Source: Fuerstiella sp.
GTDB lineage: Bacteria; Planctomycetota; Planctomycetia; Planctomycetales; Planctomycetaceae
Assembly: GCA_029245955.1 (NCBI GenBank)
Contig: JAQWOH010000084.1
Location: forward strand, 62,001 to 126,000
Direction: 5' to 3'
Length of the DNA: 64,000 nt
Every line of letters starts with the position of its first letter. The first letter of the stretch is position 1. Both the position numbers and the translations under genes were made by a program. The notes beneath the pieces are model-generated. The model ran no database searches. It was not told the DNA's origin and saw nothing but the letters and a program-made list of their open reading frames with translations. Below, piece by piece: positions 55,764 through 64,000 of the stretch.

Positions 55764-56184
55764 TGCCCAGAATCCCTTCCAACCAACACGATAGAACTAA
55801 CTAACGAAAATTTTATCCCGGCCACGGAACTCTTGTTCCGAGCAACCGCCCCCCGCGGGGTTAACTCAAACCCGACGACCAAGCCACATCCAACATCGAG
55901 TGACCCGTTCGCACAACCTTTTCCGCCCACTTTGCGACTGCAGGGTCCATCCGAATAAAACGGATCAAGTGTGCATTAATGGATGGTGGAACGGCGTCCC
56001 CACGATGATTGATCGACAACAAGTCCCGGCAGATGTCGGCAGTTTCGGCCGAAAGTCAAAACGAGTATGTCAGTAAGCTTCGGGGAATCTAATAAAACCG
56101 GGTATTTGGGGAAAGCCCGGCTTTGAAACTTCGGCGGTTTCTGCCTGTCAGAACGCTGGGCATCCGGTGGCCGTCAAACCCGGA
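55764..56184. other. Intergenic region upstream of the YhaO/YhaN operon
   Basis: About 420 bases. Besides the terminator listed separately, there is a 10-bp palindrome ccccgcgggg near 55853 and a 12-bp palindrome tttcggccgaaa at 56043-56054. No gene is supported. The YhaO/YhaN promoter should lie near its 55763 end. Confidence 0.45.
56094..56124 (-). terminator. Intrinsic terminator of the PPP phosphatase gene
   Basis: On the minus strand a 9-bp stem (five G-C pairs, one G-U and three A-T) with a 13-base loop ends in TTTT, 61 bases after the stop of the phosphatase gene. The strand and position fit that gene. Confidence 0.75.
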
Positions 56185-56991
56185 TCACCAGGCCTGCCAC
56201 CACGTTTTCTTTCTGGCTGGCGCGCTTTGTGGCGGCTGAAAGCCTCCCGGTGGGTCGTCGCCCGACGTGATGACTACGTTTTCCGGCAGCAAGACGCAGC
56301 TTAGTTCACCATGAAAACCACCCGTAGTATCGGTTCCGATCACTCGGTCGCCAACATAGACCTGTGGCAACGGCACGTGCCCCACAACGACGGTCACTGG
56401 ACAATCGGTTCCGGGGCCAGTGTGTACGAACTGCTTGTCATACAACCACGTTGGATGGGCAAGGCTATAGTCTCTTTGACGCAGAATATTAACCTGCATT
56501 TCGAATGGCAGGTTATTGTCCAGGCCAGCGTGGACGAACAGGTATTCAGGGTGCTCAACACTCCACGGAAGGTCTGACATCAGCTGCGCATGGCGTTCCG
56601 GAAGTGCTTCTCGTAGCGCGTCCAGTTCGCCGAATGGCACATTGTATGATTCGAAGGTCTTGTCAGAATCGTAGTGCGGCAGCCAGCGACTCGGCCAGTC
56701 AACGAAGTCCGGTACGTCAATCAGTCCAATCGAACCAGCCATTGCAAGCTCGTGATTTCCACAGACCCACGTGACTTTCCTGTGCTGATTCGCCAATTGG
56801 CAGTAAGCGTCAATGGTGCCTTTGGAGTCCGGTCCGCGGTCGACAAGGTCGCCGATGAACACAATCCATCGCTGGTTGATGTCCGGCAAGGCGGCCAGCT
56901 TTTCAACAATTTTCTGCAGCTTCGAAGTCTGACCGTGTACGTCGCCAATGACGACCACAGGGCCTTCGATCTTGGTGGGGACTGAGGGCAT
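56185..56991 (-). CDS. PPP-family metallophosphatase (Ser/Thr protein phosphatase-like)
   Basis: The 268-residue product has every PPP motif: GDVHG at 16-20, GDLVDRG near 47, GNHE near 78, a metal His in FVHAGLD and a late VVVGHVPLP. These bind two metals and hydrolyse phosphomonoesters or diadenosine tetraphosphate. The substrate could be phosphoproteins (the window has a Hanks kinase) or nucleotides such as Ap4A; the motifs alone do not decide. An aagga ribosome site is 6 bases before the ATG. The C-terminal tail is Pro-rich and basic. It is monocistronic, with its own terminator. Confidence 0.93.
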   Translation of the reverse strand: MPSVPTKIEGPVVVIGDVHGQTSKLQKIVEKLAALPDINQRWIVFIGDLVDRGPDSKGTIDAYCQLANQHRKVTWVCGNHELAMAGSIGLIDVPDFVDWPSRWLPHYDSDKTFESYNVPFGELDALREALPERHAQLMSDLPWSVEHPEYLFVHAGLDNNLPFEMQVNILRQRDYSLAHPTWLYDKQFVHTGPGTDCPVTVVVGHVPLPQVYVGDRVIGTDTTGGFHGELSCVLLPENVVITSGDDPPGGFQPPQSAPARKKTWWQAW

Positions 56992-57139
56992 CGGATCCTT
57001 CCCGGATTGTTTCCGGACTCAACTGCGCTGATTTGAGGGGAAGGGTACAAAGGCAGCGGTAGCCTGCCAACCGCGAAGTCCGGTTCGTCGTCCCGGCATC
57101 GGCCAGCAAAGGCCGCTCATTGAGGCCCTGCATTTCGCT

Positions 57140-57823
57140 TTATAGCTCAAAGTGCTCCCCGATCTTCAGGACGGCAGGCTGTGCGGATGTGTCAGCCGCA
57201 ATTCGCCTGGACCAGTCGTTGATGTCCTGTTCAATCAGCGGCCATGTATTGTAATGACAGGGAATCACGGTACGTGGTTGAAGAAACTGCGTGGCCCTGA
57301 TGGAATCGTCCGGTCCCATCGTGAAATTGTCTCCGACGGGGATAATGGCGACTTCCAGGTCTTCTTCGCCGATCAGTTTCATGTCTGAAAACAGGCCCGT
57401 ATCGCCGGCAAAGTATATGTTCCCGTCCTGAGTCTTTAGGACGATGCCTGTCGGGCTGCCGCCATTGCTGCCGTCCGGGAGAGAAGATCCATGGTGAGCG
57501 ATTGTGAGTTTGACGGTGCCGAAGTCGAAATCATGGCTGCCCCCGACGTGCATGGGGTGGGCATTCGCAACGCCCTGGTTCTGCAGCCATGTCACGATTT
57601 CAAAATTGGAAATCACCAGGGCCCCCGTACGTTTGGCGATCCTCACCGTATCTCCCACGTGATCACCGTGTCCGTGAGTCACGATGATCACGTCCGCACC
57701 AACATCATCGGCAGCAACCTGCGCGACCGGGTTGTCCTCAAAGAAGGGGTCGATCAGGATGGACTTGCCGGACGCTTCCATGTGAAACGTAGAATGTCCC
57801 AGCCACGTGATTTTTGTTGTCAT
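57140..57823 (-). CDS. UPF0173 metallo-beta-lactamase-fold hydrolase
   Basis: The 227-residue product fits the UPF0173 family in length and sequence: TKITWLGHSTFHMEASGKSILIDPFFEDNP, the metal motif THGHGDHVGD, NGGSPTGIVLKTQDGNIYFAGDTGLFSDM and VIPVGDNFTMGPDDS, ending VIPCHYNTWPLI. Members are predicted metal-dependent hydrolases of unknown substrate. The start at MTTKITWLG matches the family; 13 further upstream codons are unsupported. It lies on the same strand as its neighbours with gaps of about 90-150 bases. Confidence 0.95.
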   Translation of the reverse strand: MTTKITWLGHSTFHMEASGKSILIDPFFEDNPVAQVAADDVGADVIIVTHGHGDHVGDTVRIAKRTGALVISNFEIVTWLQNQGVANAHPMHVGGSHDFDFGTVKLTIAHHGSSLPDGSNGGSPTGIVLKTQDGNIYFAGDTGLFSDMKLIGEEDLEVAIIPVGDNFTMGPDDSIRATQFLQPRTVIPCHYNTWPLIEQDINDWSRRIAADTSAQPAVLKIGEHFEL

Positions 57824-57914
57824 AACCTGTTTTCCGTTCTTTCTTTCGGAATAGACGCTCATTTTATCAGAGTGTCTGGCCTTTCTGATAAGTCAGGGCA
57901 CTGGTCATCGGTTG

Positions 57915-59303
57915 CTAATCTTCACTTGGTGGTGGCGGCGTCATCAGTCGTTTCAGTTGCACGTCCCAGAATTCGACTTTCATTCCCTTGTCATGAATCT
58001 GCAGAGCGATCGCCCCGTCATTAAGTTGGCCGAGCTTTGCATTATCTGTGAATTCGGACGCAGGTTTGCCATTGACGTAAAACTGAAAGTGATTTCTTTG
58101 CGCGACAATGTGTACGTCGTTCCAGCCACCCTTTCTGACGTCAGCACGAGTCAGCGACGGGTCAATTCGACTGGATTCGAAGCTACCGTTCGGAGCGATG
58201 ACCAGCCGAGATCCTCGAGGGCACGGATACTCTTTTCGCGTGGCAAAGTGAAAATCCCATGCGCCCAGAATCTGAGGCCCGATGCCGACATGTCCAATAT
58301 CGGCGTGATAACCTTCAAACGGTCGCTTTCCGCTCTGGTCCGGACGGCAACGGATTTCGACTCCGGTATTGCCTTGCCCCGTCAGCCGATAACGCAGGTG
58401 CAGTTCGAAATCCGTGAGGTGCTGGTTCTTCCACACCAGATATGACAGCCGGTCGGCACTGCCGGTTCCGACAATGCTTCCGTTGCGAACTTCCCAGTCT
58501 GAATGGCTGTTCTGCGGGACCGCGTGCCAGCCATCAAGTGTCTTGCCGTCGAAAATGGCGACCATAGCGTCGTGATCGCATAGCTCTGATTTCTGTGGTT
58601 TCTCCGGCAGGTCGGGCCTGCTCTCGCATGGATTCTCAAGCCAGATGACACCCCAACCTGAGTTTTCTTCTGTGGTTGCGACATCCCGGTCACCATCACA
58701 GTCCATGTAATGCGGAATTGCGTTCATCGTCTGTGTCGTGCTGCGGAAGACGACATGCCGCCAGTTTGCCGCCATTCGTTTCTCGGCGGATGAGCAGCGA
58801 TAGGGAATAATTCCTGAGATCAGCAGGTCTTTCCGGTCGTCATTGTCCAGGTCCAGCACAATCGGAACGCGAGCTCCCTTTTTGAACAGCATCATCAGCG
58901 GGCCTTCAGACGCTTTCGTGGTCAGTTCCGGTCCGGGGTTGAAGTAGACGGTGCCCCCGTTAAGTATAATGTCCACGTGGCCATTGTTACTGAGAGGTCC
59001 TGTTCCTGCGTCTTCGCCGCCGTACGGAAACTGGATGAAGGTCCGGTTGGATTCGTCAGTGACTGATGCATTCCCCGGATGCCAGTAGATGTGACTGTCT
59101 CCACCCTGTTCGAACGGCACCAGCAGAACCAGTCGTCCGTCGTCGTTCAAGTCACGAACCGTAACTCCGTCTGGGCCGTGATCCGGTGAGTCAGCATCGA
59201 TCGTGTGGCATGTCCAGCGACCTGCATCGTCTCCTGCATCGCTCGCTGTGAGCGATGCAGCCAGCAGCAGGCTGATCGCCGTGAAAACAATACTGCGACG
59301 CAT
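57915..59303 (-). CDS. Secreted protein with divergent FG-GAP/VCBS-like N-terminal half and DUF1080 C-terminal half
   Basis: After a signal peptide (MRRSIVFTAISLLLAASLTAS) the first 220 residues resemble a planctomycete repeat family: HGPDGVTVRDLNDDGR, EDAGTGPLSNNGHVD, LDLDNDDRKDLLISG and YMDCDGDRDVATT, each an Asp-rich calcium-binding-like loop. The repeats are uneven and shorter than usual, with missing blocks. Residues about 255-460 form a DUF1080 domain (AIFDGKTLDGWHA, EVRNGSIVGTG, FELHLRYRLTGQGNTGVEIR, GWNDVHIVAQRNHFQFYVNG). The start at MRRSIVF is the ATG; a GTG seven codons upstream is possible. Function is probably sugar related, by the DUF1080 part only. Confidence 0.85.
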   Translation of the reverse strand: MRRSIVFTAISLLLAASLTASDAGDDAGRWTCHTIDADSPDHGPDGVTVRDLNDDGRLVLLVPFEQGGDSHIYWHPGNASVTDESNRTFIQFPYGGEDAGTGPLSNNGHVDIILNGGTVYFNPGPELTTKASEGPLMMLFKKGARVPIVLDLDNDDRKDLLISGIIPYRCSSAEKRMAANWRHVVFRSTTQTMNAIPHYMDCDGDRDVATTEENSGWGVIWLENPCESRPDLPEKPQKSELCDHDAMVAIFDGKTLDGWHAVPQNSHSDWEVRNGSIVGTGSADRLSYLVWKNQHLTDFELHLRYRLTGQGNTGVEIRCRPDQSGKRPFEGYHADIGHVGIGPQILGAWDFHFATRKEYPCPRGSRLVIAPNGSFESSRIDPSLTRADVRKGGWNDVHIVAQRNHFQFYVNGKPASEFTDNAKLGQLNDGAIALQIHDKGMKVEFWDVQLKRLMTPPPPSED

Positions 59304-59357
59304 GTTCAGATCCTGAGTTCTCACAACCTGGCACCCTGGCCAAAGTCACACGACGGA

Positions 59358-60821
59358 CTACGTCACGATATCATGGACCACCTGACCATGCACGTCGGTC
59401 AGGCGGTAGTCGCGGCCCTGGAAGCGGTGAGTCAGTTGCTCGTGGTCGATGCCCAGACAGTGCAGCATCGTTGCGTGAAAGTCATGCACGTGCACTGGGT
59501 TTTCGGTGATGTTGTAGCAATAGTCGTCCGTCTGTCCGTAGCTGGTCCCGGGTTTAATCCCACCACCGGCCATCCAGATGGAAAAACATCGCGGATGGTG
59601 GTCCCGGCCGAACGCCTGCGGACTTCCCTGTGAATAGACTGTCCTGCCGAATTCGCCCGCCCAGACGACCAGCGTGTCTTTCAGCATGTCGCGCCGCTTC
59701 AGGTCCGCGATCAGGGCGGCTGAACCCTGGTCAGTTTCCTTCGCCAGTGTCGGCAGATACTTTTGTACGTTGCTGTGATGGTCCCAGCCACGATGAAATA
59801 CCTGAATAAAGCGAACTCCGCGTTCTGCCAAACGCCGAGCCAGCAGGCAGTTAGAGGCATGCGAACCGGGTTGTTTTGCTTCTTCGCCATATAGCCGGAA
59901 GGTACTCTCGGGTTCGTCCGAAGTATCCGCCAGTTCGGGCACTGAGGTCTGCATGCGATACGCCATTTCGTATTGAGCAATGCGCGACGCAATTTCCGGA
60001 TCACCGATCTGCTGTTCACGAATTTGATTCAGTTTCGCCAGGCGATCCAGCATTGCTCGTCGAGTCGCGTCCGTGCCTCCGGTCGGATCATTCAGATAGA
60101 GAACCGGGTCGCCCTGGCTGCGGAACTTTACTCCCTGGTACTTTGAAGCCAGGAATCCGCTGCCCCACAGCCGATCGTACAGCGGTTGTGCCTGATGAAA
60201 TGTGTTCTTCGACAGCAGCACCACAAAGGATGGCAGATTTTGAGTCTCGCTGCCCAGTCCGTAACTCAGCCACGCTCCGATACTGGGGCGTCCGGGCTGT
60301 TGATGCCCGGACTGAAAGAACGTAATCGCCGGGTCGTGATTGATGGCTTCGGTATGCATCGATTTTACGACACAGATGTTGTCGACGACTTTGGACATAT
60401 GGGGCAGCAGGTCACTCAGCCATGTTCCGCTTTGCCCGTGCTGCTGAAAATCCCACGGGGATTTCACAACCGGGAAATTCTTCTGCCCGGCCGTCATTCC
60501 GGTCAGCCGCTGACCGCTGCGAATGCTGTCGGGCAGTTCACTCATGTGCAGCTTGTCCAGCGACGGCTTGTGGTCAAACAGATCCACCTGCGAAGGAGCG
60601 CCCGATTGAAGCAGATAGATGACGCGTTTCGCTGTTGGGGCGAAGTTGGGAAAGCCTTCGATACCGGGGCTGGCACCTTTGCCTTCCGGAATGTCGGCCC
60701 GCACGTCGGAATTCAGCAGTGACGCCAGTGCCGCTGTTCCGATTCCGGTGCTGGAACGACCGAAAAAGTGTCTTCGATTTTCGTGTAACTGATAGTCGTC
60801 GTCCGGGCTGGACATGTTCAT
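59358..60821 (-). CDS. DUF1501 protein, partner of the PSCyt1-DUF1549-DUF1553 gene
   Basis: The 487-residue product starts with a Tat-like leader (ENRRHFFGRSSTGIGTAALASLL) and has the DUF1501 motifs VIYLLQSGAPSQVDLFDHKP, FFQSGHQQPGRPSIGAWLSYGLG, GWDHHSNVQKYL, LVVWAGEFGRTVYSQG, GRDHHPRCFSIWMAGGG and DFHATMLHCLGIDHEQLTHRF. The start codon overlaps the stop of the PSCyt1 gene (ATGA), so the two are translated together, the usual arrangement for this pair in planctomycetes. A second, unpaired DUF1501 gene is at about 25 kb. The exported pair is thought to act on a polymer outside the cytoplasm, but the chemistry is unknown. Confidence 0.94.
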   Translation of the reverse strand: MNMSSPDDDYQLHENRRHFFGRSSTGIGTAALASLLNSDVRADIPEGKGASPGIEGFPNFAPTAKRVIYLLQSGAPSQVDLFDHKPSLDKLHMSELPDSIRSGQRLTGMTAGQKNFPVVKSPWDFQQHGQSGTWLSDLLPHMSKVVDNICVVKSMHTEAINHDPAITFFQSGHQQPGRPSIGAWLSYGLGSETQNLPSFVVLLSKNTFHQAQPLYDRLWGSGFLASKYQGVKFRSQGDPVLYLNDPTGGTDATRRAMLDRLAKLNQIREQQIGDPEIASRIAQYEMAYRMQTSVPELADTSDEPESTFRLYGEEAKQPGSHASNCLLARRLAERGVRFIQVFHRGWDHHSNVQKYLPTLAKETDQGSAALIADLKRRDMLKDTLVVWAGEFGRTVYSQGSPQAFGRDHHPRCFSIWMAGGGIKPGTSYGQTDDYCYNITENPVHVHDFHATMLHCLGIDHEQLTHRFQGRDYRLTDVHGQVVHDIVT

Positions 60822-63800
60822 CCTTTGGTGATCGCTTCGTTCAGGTTCATGATGAGTCGCGCGACGCCGGAAAACGCCGCCAGTTGGGCGGCGTTCAGGT
60901 CCGGGTCGAACGACGATTCTCCGACCTGCAGTACCTTCAGGGCTTCGTCCTGATTTCCTGTGCAGCGATTCAATTCCGCAGTGTAGGTGTCTCGTAACAG
61001 ACTTAGTTCATCGTCACTTGGGATTCTGGCCGTTACCATGCGAAATCCGTAACTGATCCGGTCGTCAATCGTAGCTCCGCCGTGCTTTAACATGCGCTGA
61101 CCAAGATGGCGGGCTGATTCGACAAACTGGGGCCCGTTCAGCAGCAGCAGCGCCTGCAGTGGAGTGTTTGTGCGAGACCGTCTGACAGTACAGAATTCAC
61201 GTTCCGGAGCGTCGAAGGTCTTCAGCATGGGTGAGGGAACGGTACGTTTCCAGAACGTGTACAGGCTGCGGCGGTACAGGTCATCGTTGCTGCCGACAGG
61301 ATACTCTTTGGAATAGCCGGGCCTGTTGTTCAGTTCCATCCACAGTCCCTTGGGCTGATATGGATAAACGCTTTTGCCGCCCAGACGCTGCACCAGCAAA
61401 CCGCCGGCTGCCAGCGCGGCATCGCGGATTTCCTCACCGTCCAGTCGCATTCGCGGACCCCGCGCCAGCAGTCGGTTTTCGGGGTCCTGCTGAAAAGCTG
61501 CTGTACCTGCATGCGATGTCTGTCGATAGGTGGCCGACGTGATCATTAACCGCTGAATGTGTTTGACGTCCCAGTCGCTTCGAACGAACTCCAGCGCCAG
61601 CCAGTCCAGCAGATCGGGGTGACTGGGCAGTTCTCCCTGCACGCCGAAGTCCTCGGAGGTCTTAACAAGTCCTACGCCGAACAGTCGCTGCCAGTATCGA
61701 TTAACCGCAACGCGAGCGGTCAGCGGATGTCCGGGGTCAATAAGCCACGCTGCGAACCCCAGTCGATTTTGTGGAACATCTTCGGGCAGCGGTGGAAAGA
61801 CAGCGGGGACGCTGGCGGTCACCTGTTCCGTGGGAGCATCATATTCTCCGCGATTCAGGACATGAGTTGTCCGCGGCTGAGCCATGTCCTGCATGATCAT
61901 CGTGGCGGGAAATGCGGCGGTCTTCTGTTTTTCCAGCGCGGCAAATTCCTGCTGCAGCGCATCATTGGGATTGTGATGCCGCAGGAAGTAGTCACGTAGT
62001 CGTTTTGAGTCAGCTTCAGGACGCCGGTCCTTCGGGGTTGCCGCTACCTGTCGGACATCTGCCGGAACACCAGTCAGACTCAGCGTCTCTGCCGGGTCGC
62101 GCGTGATGGAAAGGCGAGGTCGACCGACACCGTGAGTCGCAAAGTTTGCCTCGTGCCGCAGGCGGAACACCAGCTTTGTGCCTCCTTCGTAACCGAACGG
62201 GGCAGAGGCGACGAACGCGGCCGTTGCCTTTTCTTTCCGCGTCGGGCCGTCAACGGCCCAGCCGCTGTTGCCGGAAACTCGATCGATAGCTTTGGCCACT
62301 TCATAGCTGGACTGCGAGTAATCGGCGATTGCCTGCACAAACGTTACTGTCTTAGTTACTGACGGGTCCCGAATCGACGTCGCTGTCAGTTCAAATTCGC
62401 TCAGCACAAAATTGGAATTTGAATGTCTTCCGGGGCCGCCGCCCGGCAGCGATTCGTGCATAAGTGCTTCCAGCCGGACTGCCGTCAGCGTGGTTAATTC
62501 AGTCTTTGCTGTGACCTCATAGACGTCCTGTCGAGGGTTGGCTCCGCCTGCGACGAATGATTTGTCATCCAGTTTTGTTAATGTCGATCCGCCTGACGAT
62601 GTCAAGCTTGCGGGTGTAAGAATGTGCCAGCCGGCGTTCGCAGACGCAGCGATACGGCTTGTCCAGTCGTCCAGTTGCCCGTCGATATTGACGGGGCGGG
62701 CCAGTTTTGCCTTTAGCTCTGCCAGCCGAGCATCAAGTTGCTGAGTGGATTCTGTCAGCGGAGATGGAATTCGTTCGCTGGGTGTGAACCCTCGCATGCC
62801 GCGTTCCGGAACCTGATTAAAGAACGCGTAGGTTTCATAGAACTCTTTCTGCGATATCGGATCGAATTTGTGGTCGTGGCAGCGGGCACATCCGATGGTC
62901 AGCCCCAGCCACACTTCCCCTGTTGTCACCAGACGGTCCATGACATATTCCGTGCGGTATTCTTCATCAATGATTCCACCTTCGATTGTCACTCCATGAT
63001 TGCGATTGAAGCCCGTGGCCAGACGCTGTTGCGCAGTGGCGTCGGGGAGCAGGTCGCCCGCCAGTTGATGGATCGTGAAATCGTCGAACGGCATGTTGCG
63101 GTTGTAAGCGTCGATGACCCAGTCACGCCACACCCATTGTTCGCGTTCCGTGTCGTATTGATAGCCATTGGTGTCAGCGTAACGTGCCAGGTCAAGCCAG
63201 TGCCGAGCCATATGTTCGCCGTAGGCGGATGAGGCCAGATAGCGATCCACCATGCGTTCATATGCACTCGCTGATCTGTCCGCCAGATAGGCATCGATTT
63301 CGTCGATTGTGGGCGGCAGTCCGGTCAGGTCGAAGGACACACGACGAATCAGGGTTTCACGAGTCGCCTCGGGCGACGGGGCTGTTCCCGAATTCTGAAG
63401 CTGCGACAGCACAAAGCGATCGATGTTATTGTGCACTAAACCGGAACCGCCGACATCCGGCACGTCAGTTGGCTTCGCAGCTACAAAAGCCCAGTGCTGC
63501 TGATACTCGGCACCCTGTTCAATCCATGTCTTCAGAATCGAAATCTGTCCGGCATCAAGCTGATTCGGCCCGTCCACCGGCGGCATTCTGTGATCCGGAT
63601 CGTCAGAAGTGATGCGACGATAAATTTCACTGGCGTTAACATGTCCCGGGACGATGGCGGACTCGCCCGAATCACCCTTCCTCAATGCCGATTCACGTTG
63701 ATCCAGTCGCAGTCCTGCTGCGCGAGTCACCGTGTCCGGGCCATGGCATGTGAAGCAGTGATTGGAAAGAATGGGCCGGACGTCCCGGTTGAATTCGATT

Positions 63801-63937
63801 TCCGCTGACTGCACACACAGCGGACACGACGCAGCCAGTATGCTGGCGACTACGGAACAGATGCATTCGCGCTGTTTCCACGTGTTTCGTGCAAGGTGCA
63901 AGAACAATATCAGGTAAGTGTCAGACAGGATGGACAA
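60818..63937 (-). CDS. Secreted PSCyt1-DUF1549-DUF1553 protein
   Basis: The 1039-residue product has a leader, the PSCyt1 heme-like motif CFTCHGPD near residue 61 with LRLDQRESALRKGDSGESAIVPG, DUF1549 (SAYGEHMARHWLDLARYADTNGYQYD, PFDDFTIHQLAGDLLPDAT), a second cysteine motif CARCHDHKFDPISQKE, a central LamG-like region (about 420-630) and DUF1553 (FAAWLIDPGHPLTARVAVNRYWQRLFGVGLVKTSEDFGVQG). Heme binding and polymer breakdown are proposed for the family but not proven. The start is uncertain: TTG at 63937 is used, and another in-frame TTG about 10 codons on gives a more typical signal peptide. It overlaps the DUF1501 gene. Confidence 0.93.
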   Translation of the reverse strand: MSILSDTYLILFLHLARNTWKQRECICSVVASILAASCPLCVQSAEIEFNRDVRPILSNHCFTCHGPDTVTRAAGLRLDQRESALRKGDSGESAIVPGHVNASEIYRRITSDDPDHRMPPVDGPNQLDAGQISILKTWIEQGAEYQQHWAFVAAKPTDVPDVGGSGLVHNNIDRFVLSQLQNSGTAPSPEATRETLIRRVSFDLTGLPPTIDEIDAYLADRSASAYERMVDRYLASSAYGEHMARHWLDLARYADTNGYQYDTEREQWVWRDWVIDAYNRNMPFDDFTIHQLAGDLLPDATAQQRLATGFNRNHGVTIEGGIIDEEYRTEYVMDRLVTTGEVWLGLTIGCARCHDHKFDPISQKEFYETYAFFNQVPERGMRGFTPSERIPSPLTESTQQLDARLAELKAKLARPVNIDGQLDDWTSRIAASANAGWHILTPASLTSSGGSTLTKLDDKSFVAGGANPRQDVYEVTAKTELTTLTAVRLEALMHESLPGGGPGRHSNSNFVLSEFELTATSIRDPSVTKTVTFVQAIADYSQSSYEVAKAIDRVSGNSGWAVDGPTRKEKATAAFVASAPFGYEGGTKLVFRLRHEANFATHGVGRPRLSITRDPAETLSLTGVPADVRQVAATPKDRRPEADSKRLRDYFLRHHNPNDALQQEFAALEKQKTAAFPATMIMQDMAQPRTTHVLNRGEYDAPTEQVTASVPAVFPPLPEDVPQNRLGFAAWLIDPGHPLTARVAVNRYWQRLFGVGLVKTSEDFGVQGELPSHPDLLDWLALEFVRSDWDVKHIQRLMITSATYRQTSHAGTAAFQQDPENRLLARGPRMRLDGEEIRDAALAAGGLLVQRLGGKSVYPYQPKGLWMELNNRPGYSKEYPVGSNDDLYRRSLYTFWKRTVPSPMLKTFDAPEREFCTVRRSRTNTPLQALLLLNGPQFVESARHLGQRMLKHGGATIDDRISYGFRMVTARIPSDDELSLLRDTYTAELNRCTGNQDEALKVLQVGESSFDPDLNAAQLAAFSGVARLIMNLNEAITKG

Positions 63938-64000
63938 GAAGATTCTCGCAGAGGAATGGGAGTCAGTGTCACGATCAGGCTTTCGAACACGCTTGTCTAT
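63938..64000. promoter_or_regulatory. Upstream edge of the PSCyt1-DUF1501 operon
   Basis: Only 63 bases are visible. They should contain the ribosome site or leader of the minus-strand operon; no clear promoter hexamers can be assigned. Confidence 0.3.

Noticed and set aside
56043-56054. 12-bp palindrome tttcggccgaaa as an operator
   Set aside because: It lies far from both gene starts and occurs once; a regulator site cannot be argued.

Overview
The window looks like chromosomal DNA of a planctomycete, probably Planctomycetia. The main evidence is the set of planctomycete hallmark families: two large secreted proteins of the PSCyt1-DUF1549-DUF1553 type, two DUF1501 proteins with Tat-like leaders, DUF1080 domains, a Pirellula-type heme-binding domain on a sugar dehydrogenase, a sulfatase, a serine/threonine kinase with an extracytoplasmic sensor, and a formaldehyde-activating-enzyme homologue. 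GC content is moderate. Genes are mostly solitary or in short operons. I see no phage, IS element, CRISPR array or plasmid signature.

Layout. 1-8.5 kb: the end of an aminotransferase gene, a His-rich lipoprotein, a Fae-like protein, a sugar dehydrogenase/multi-heme fusion, cysS, a cluster of nested hairpins, an MDR oxidoreductase and a family 4 uracil-DNA glycosylase. 9-13 kb: a BBP2-type porin with its own terminator, then recO, a BamD-like TPR lipoprotein and an LptE-like lipoprotein, which point to outer-membrane biogenesis. 13-20 kb: a double DUF1080 protein, then mreB-mreC-mreD-mrdA with overlapping or abutting genes, a cell-elongation peptidoglycan operon. 20-30 kb: uvrB, the receptor-like kinase, trmB, a lone DUF1501 gene, xerD and an Nramp-like transporter. 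30-36 kb: dxr overlapping a long rseP, then on the minus strand an ECF sigma factor, a membrane anti-sigma candidate and an RGG-tailed membrane protein. 36-41 kb: tRNA-Glu, csrA, an HU-family protein, rsmD, htpG and an acyl-CoA dehydrogenase-like gene. 41-50.7 kb: a PSCyt1/discoidin/PSD1 protein, a sulfatase, a Uma2-family protein, an outer-membrane barrel candidate, a GlmU-like uridyltransferase, a TPR protein and pyrK. 50.7-64 kb, nearly all minus strand: a YhaO/YhaN (SbcD/SbcC-like) pair, a PPP phosphatase, a UPF0173 hydrolase, an FG-GAP/DUF1080 protein, and an overlapping PSCyt1-PSD1 and DUF1501 pair.

Several recognised proteins lack the catalytic or metal-binding residues that define their families. 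They are the SbcD/YhaO-like protein (every phosphoesterase motif replaced), the Nramp-like carrier (no DPGN or MPH), the Fae homologue (no active-site His), the Uma2 protein (no Asp/Glu/Lys triad) and the sulfatase (C-x-T-x-R in place of C-x-P-x-R). The best candidates for something not yet described are the dead-nuclease YhaO paired with an intact YhaN ATPase, and the sigma/anti-sigma/RGG-tail operon. All calls come from reading the sequence; no database search was run.
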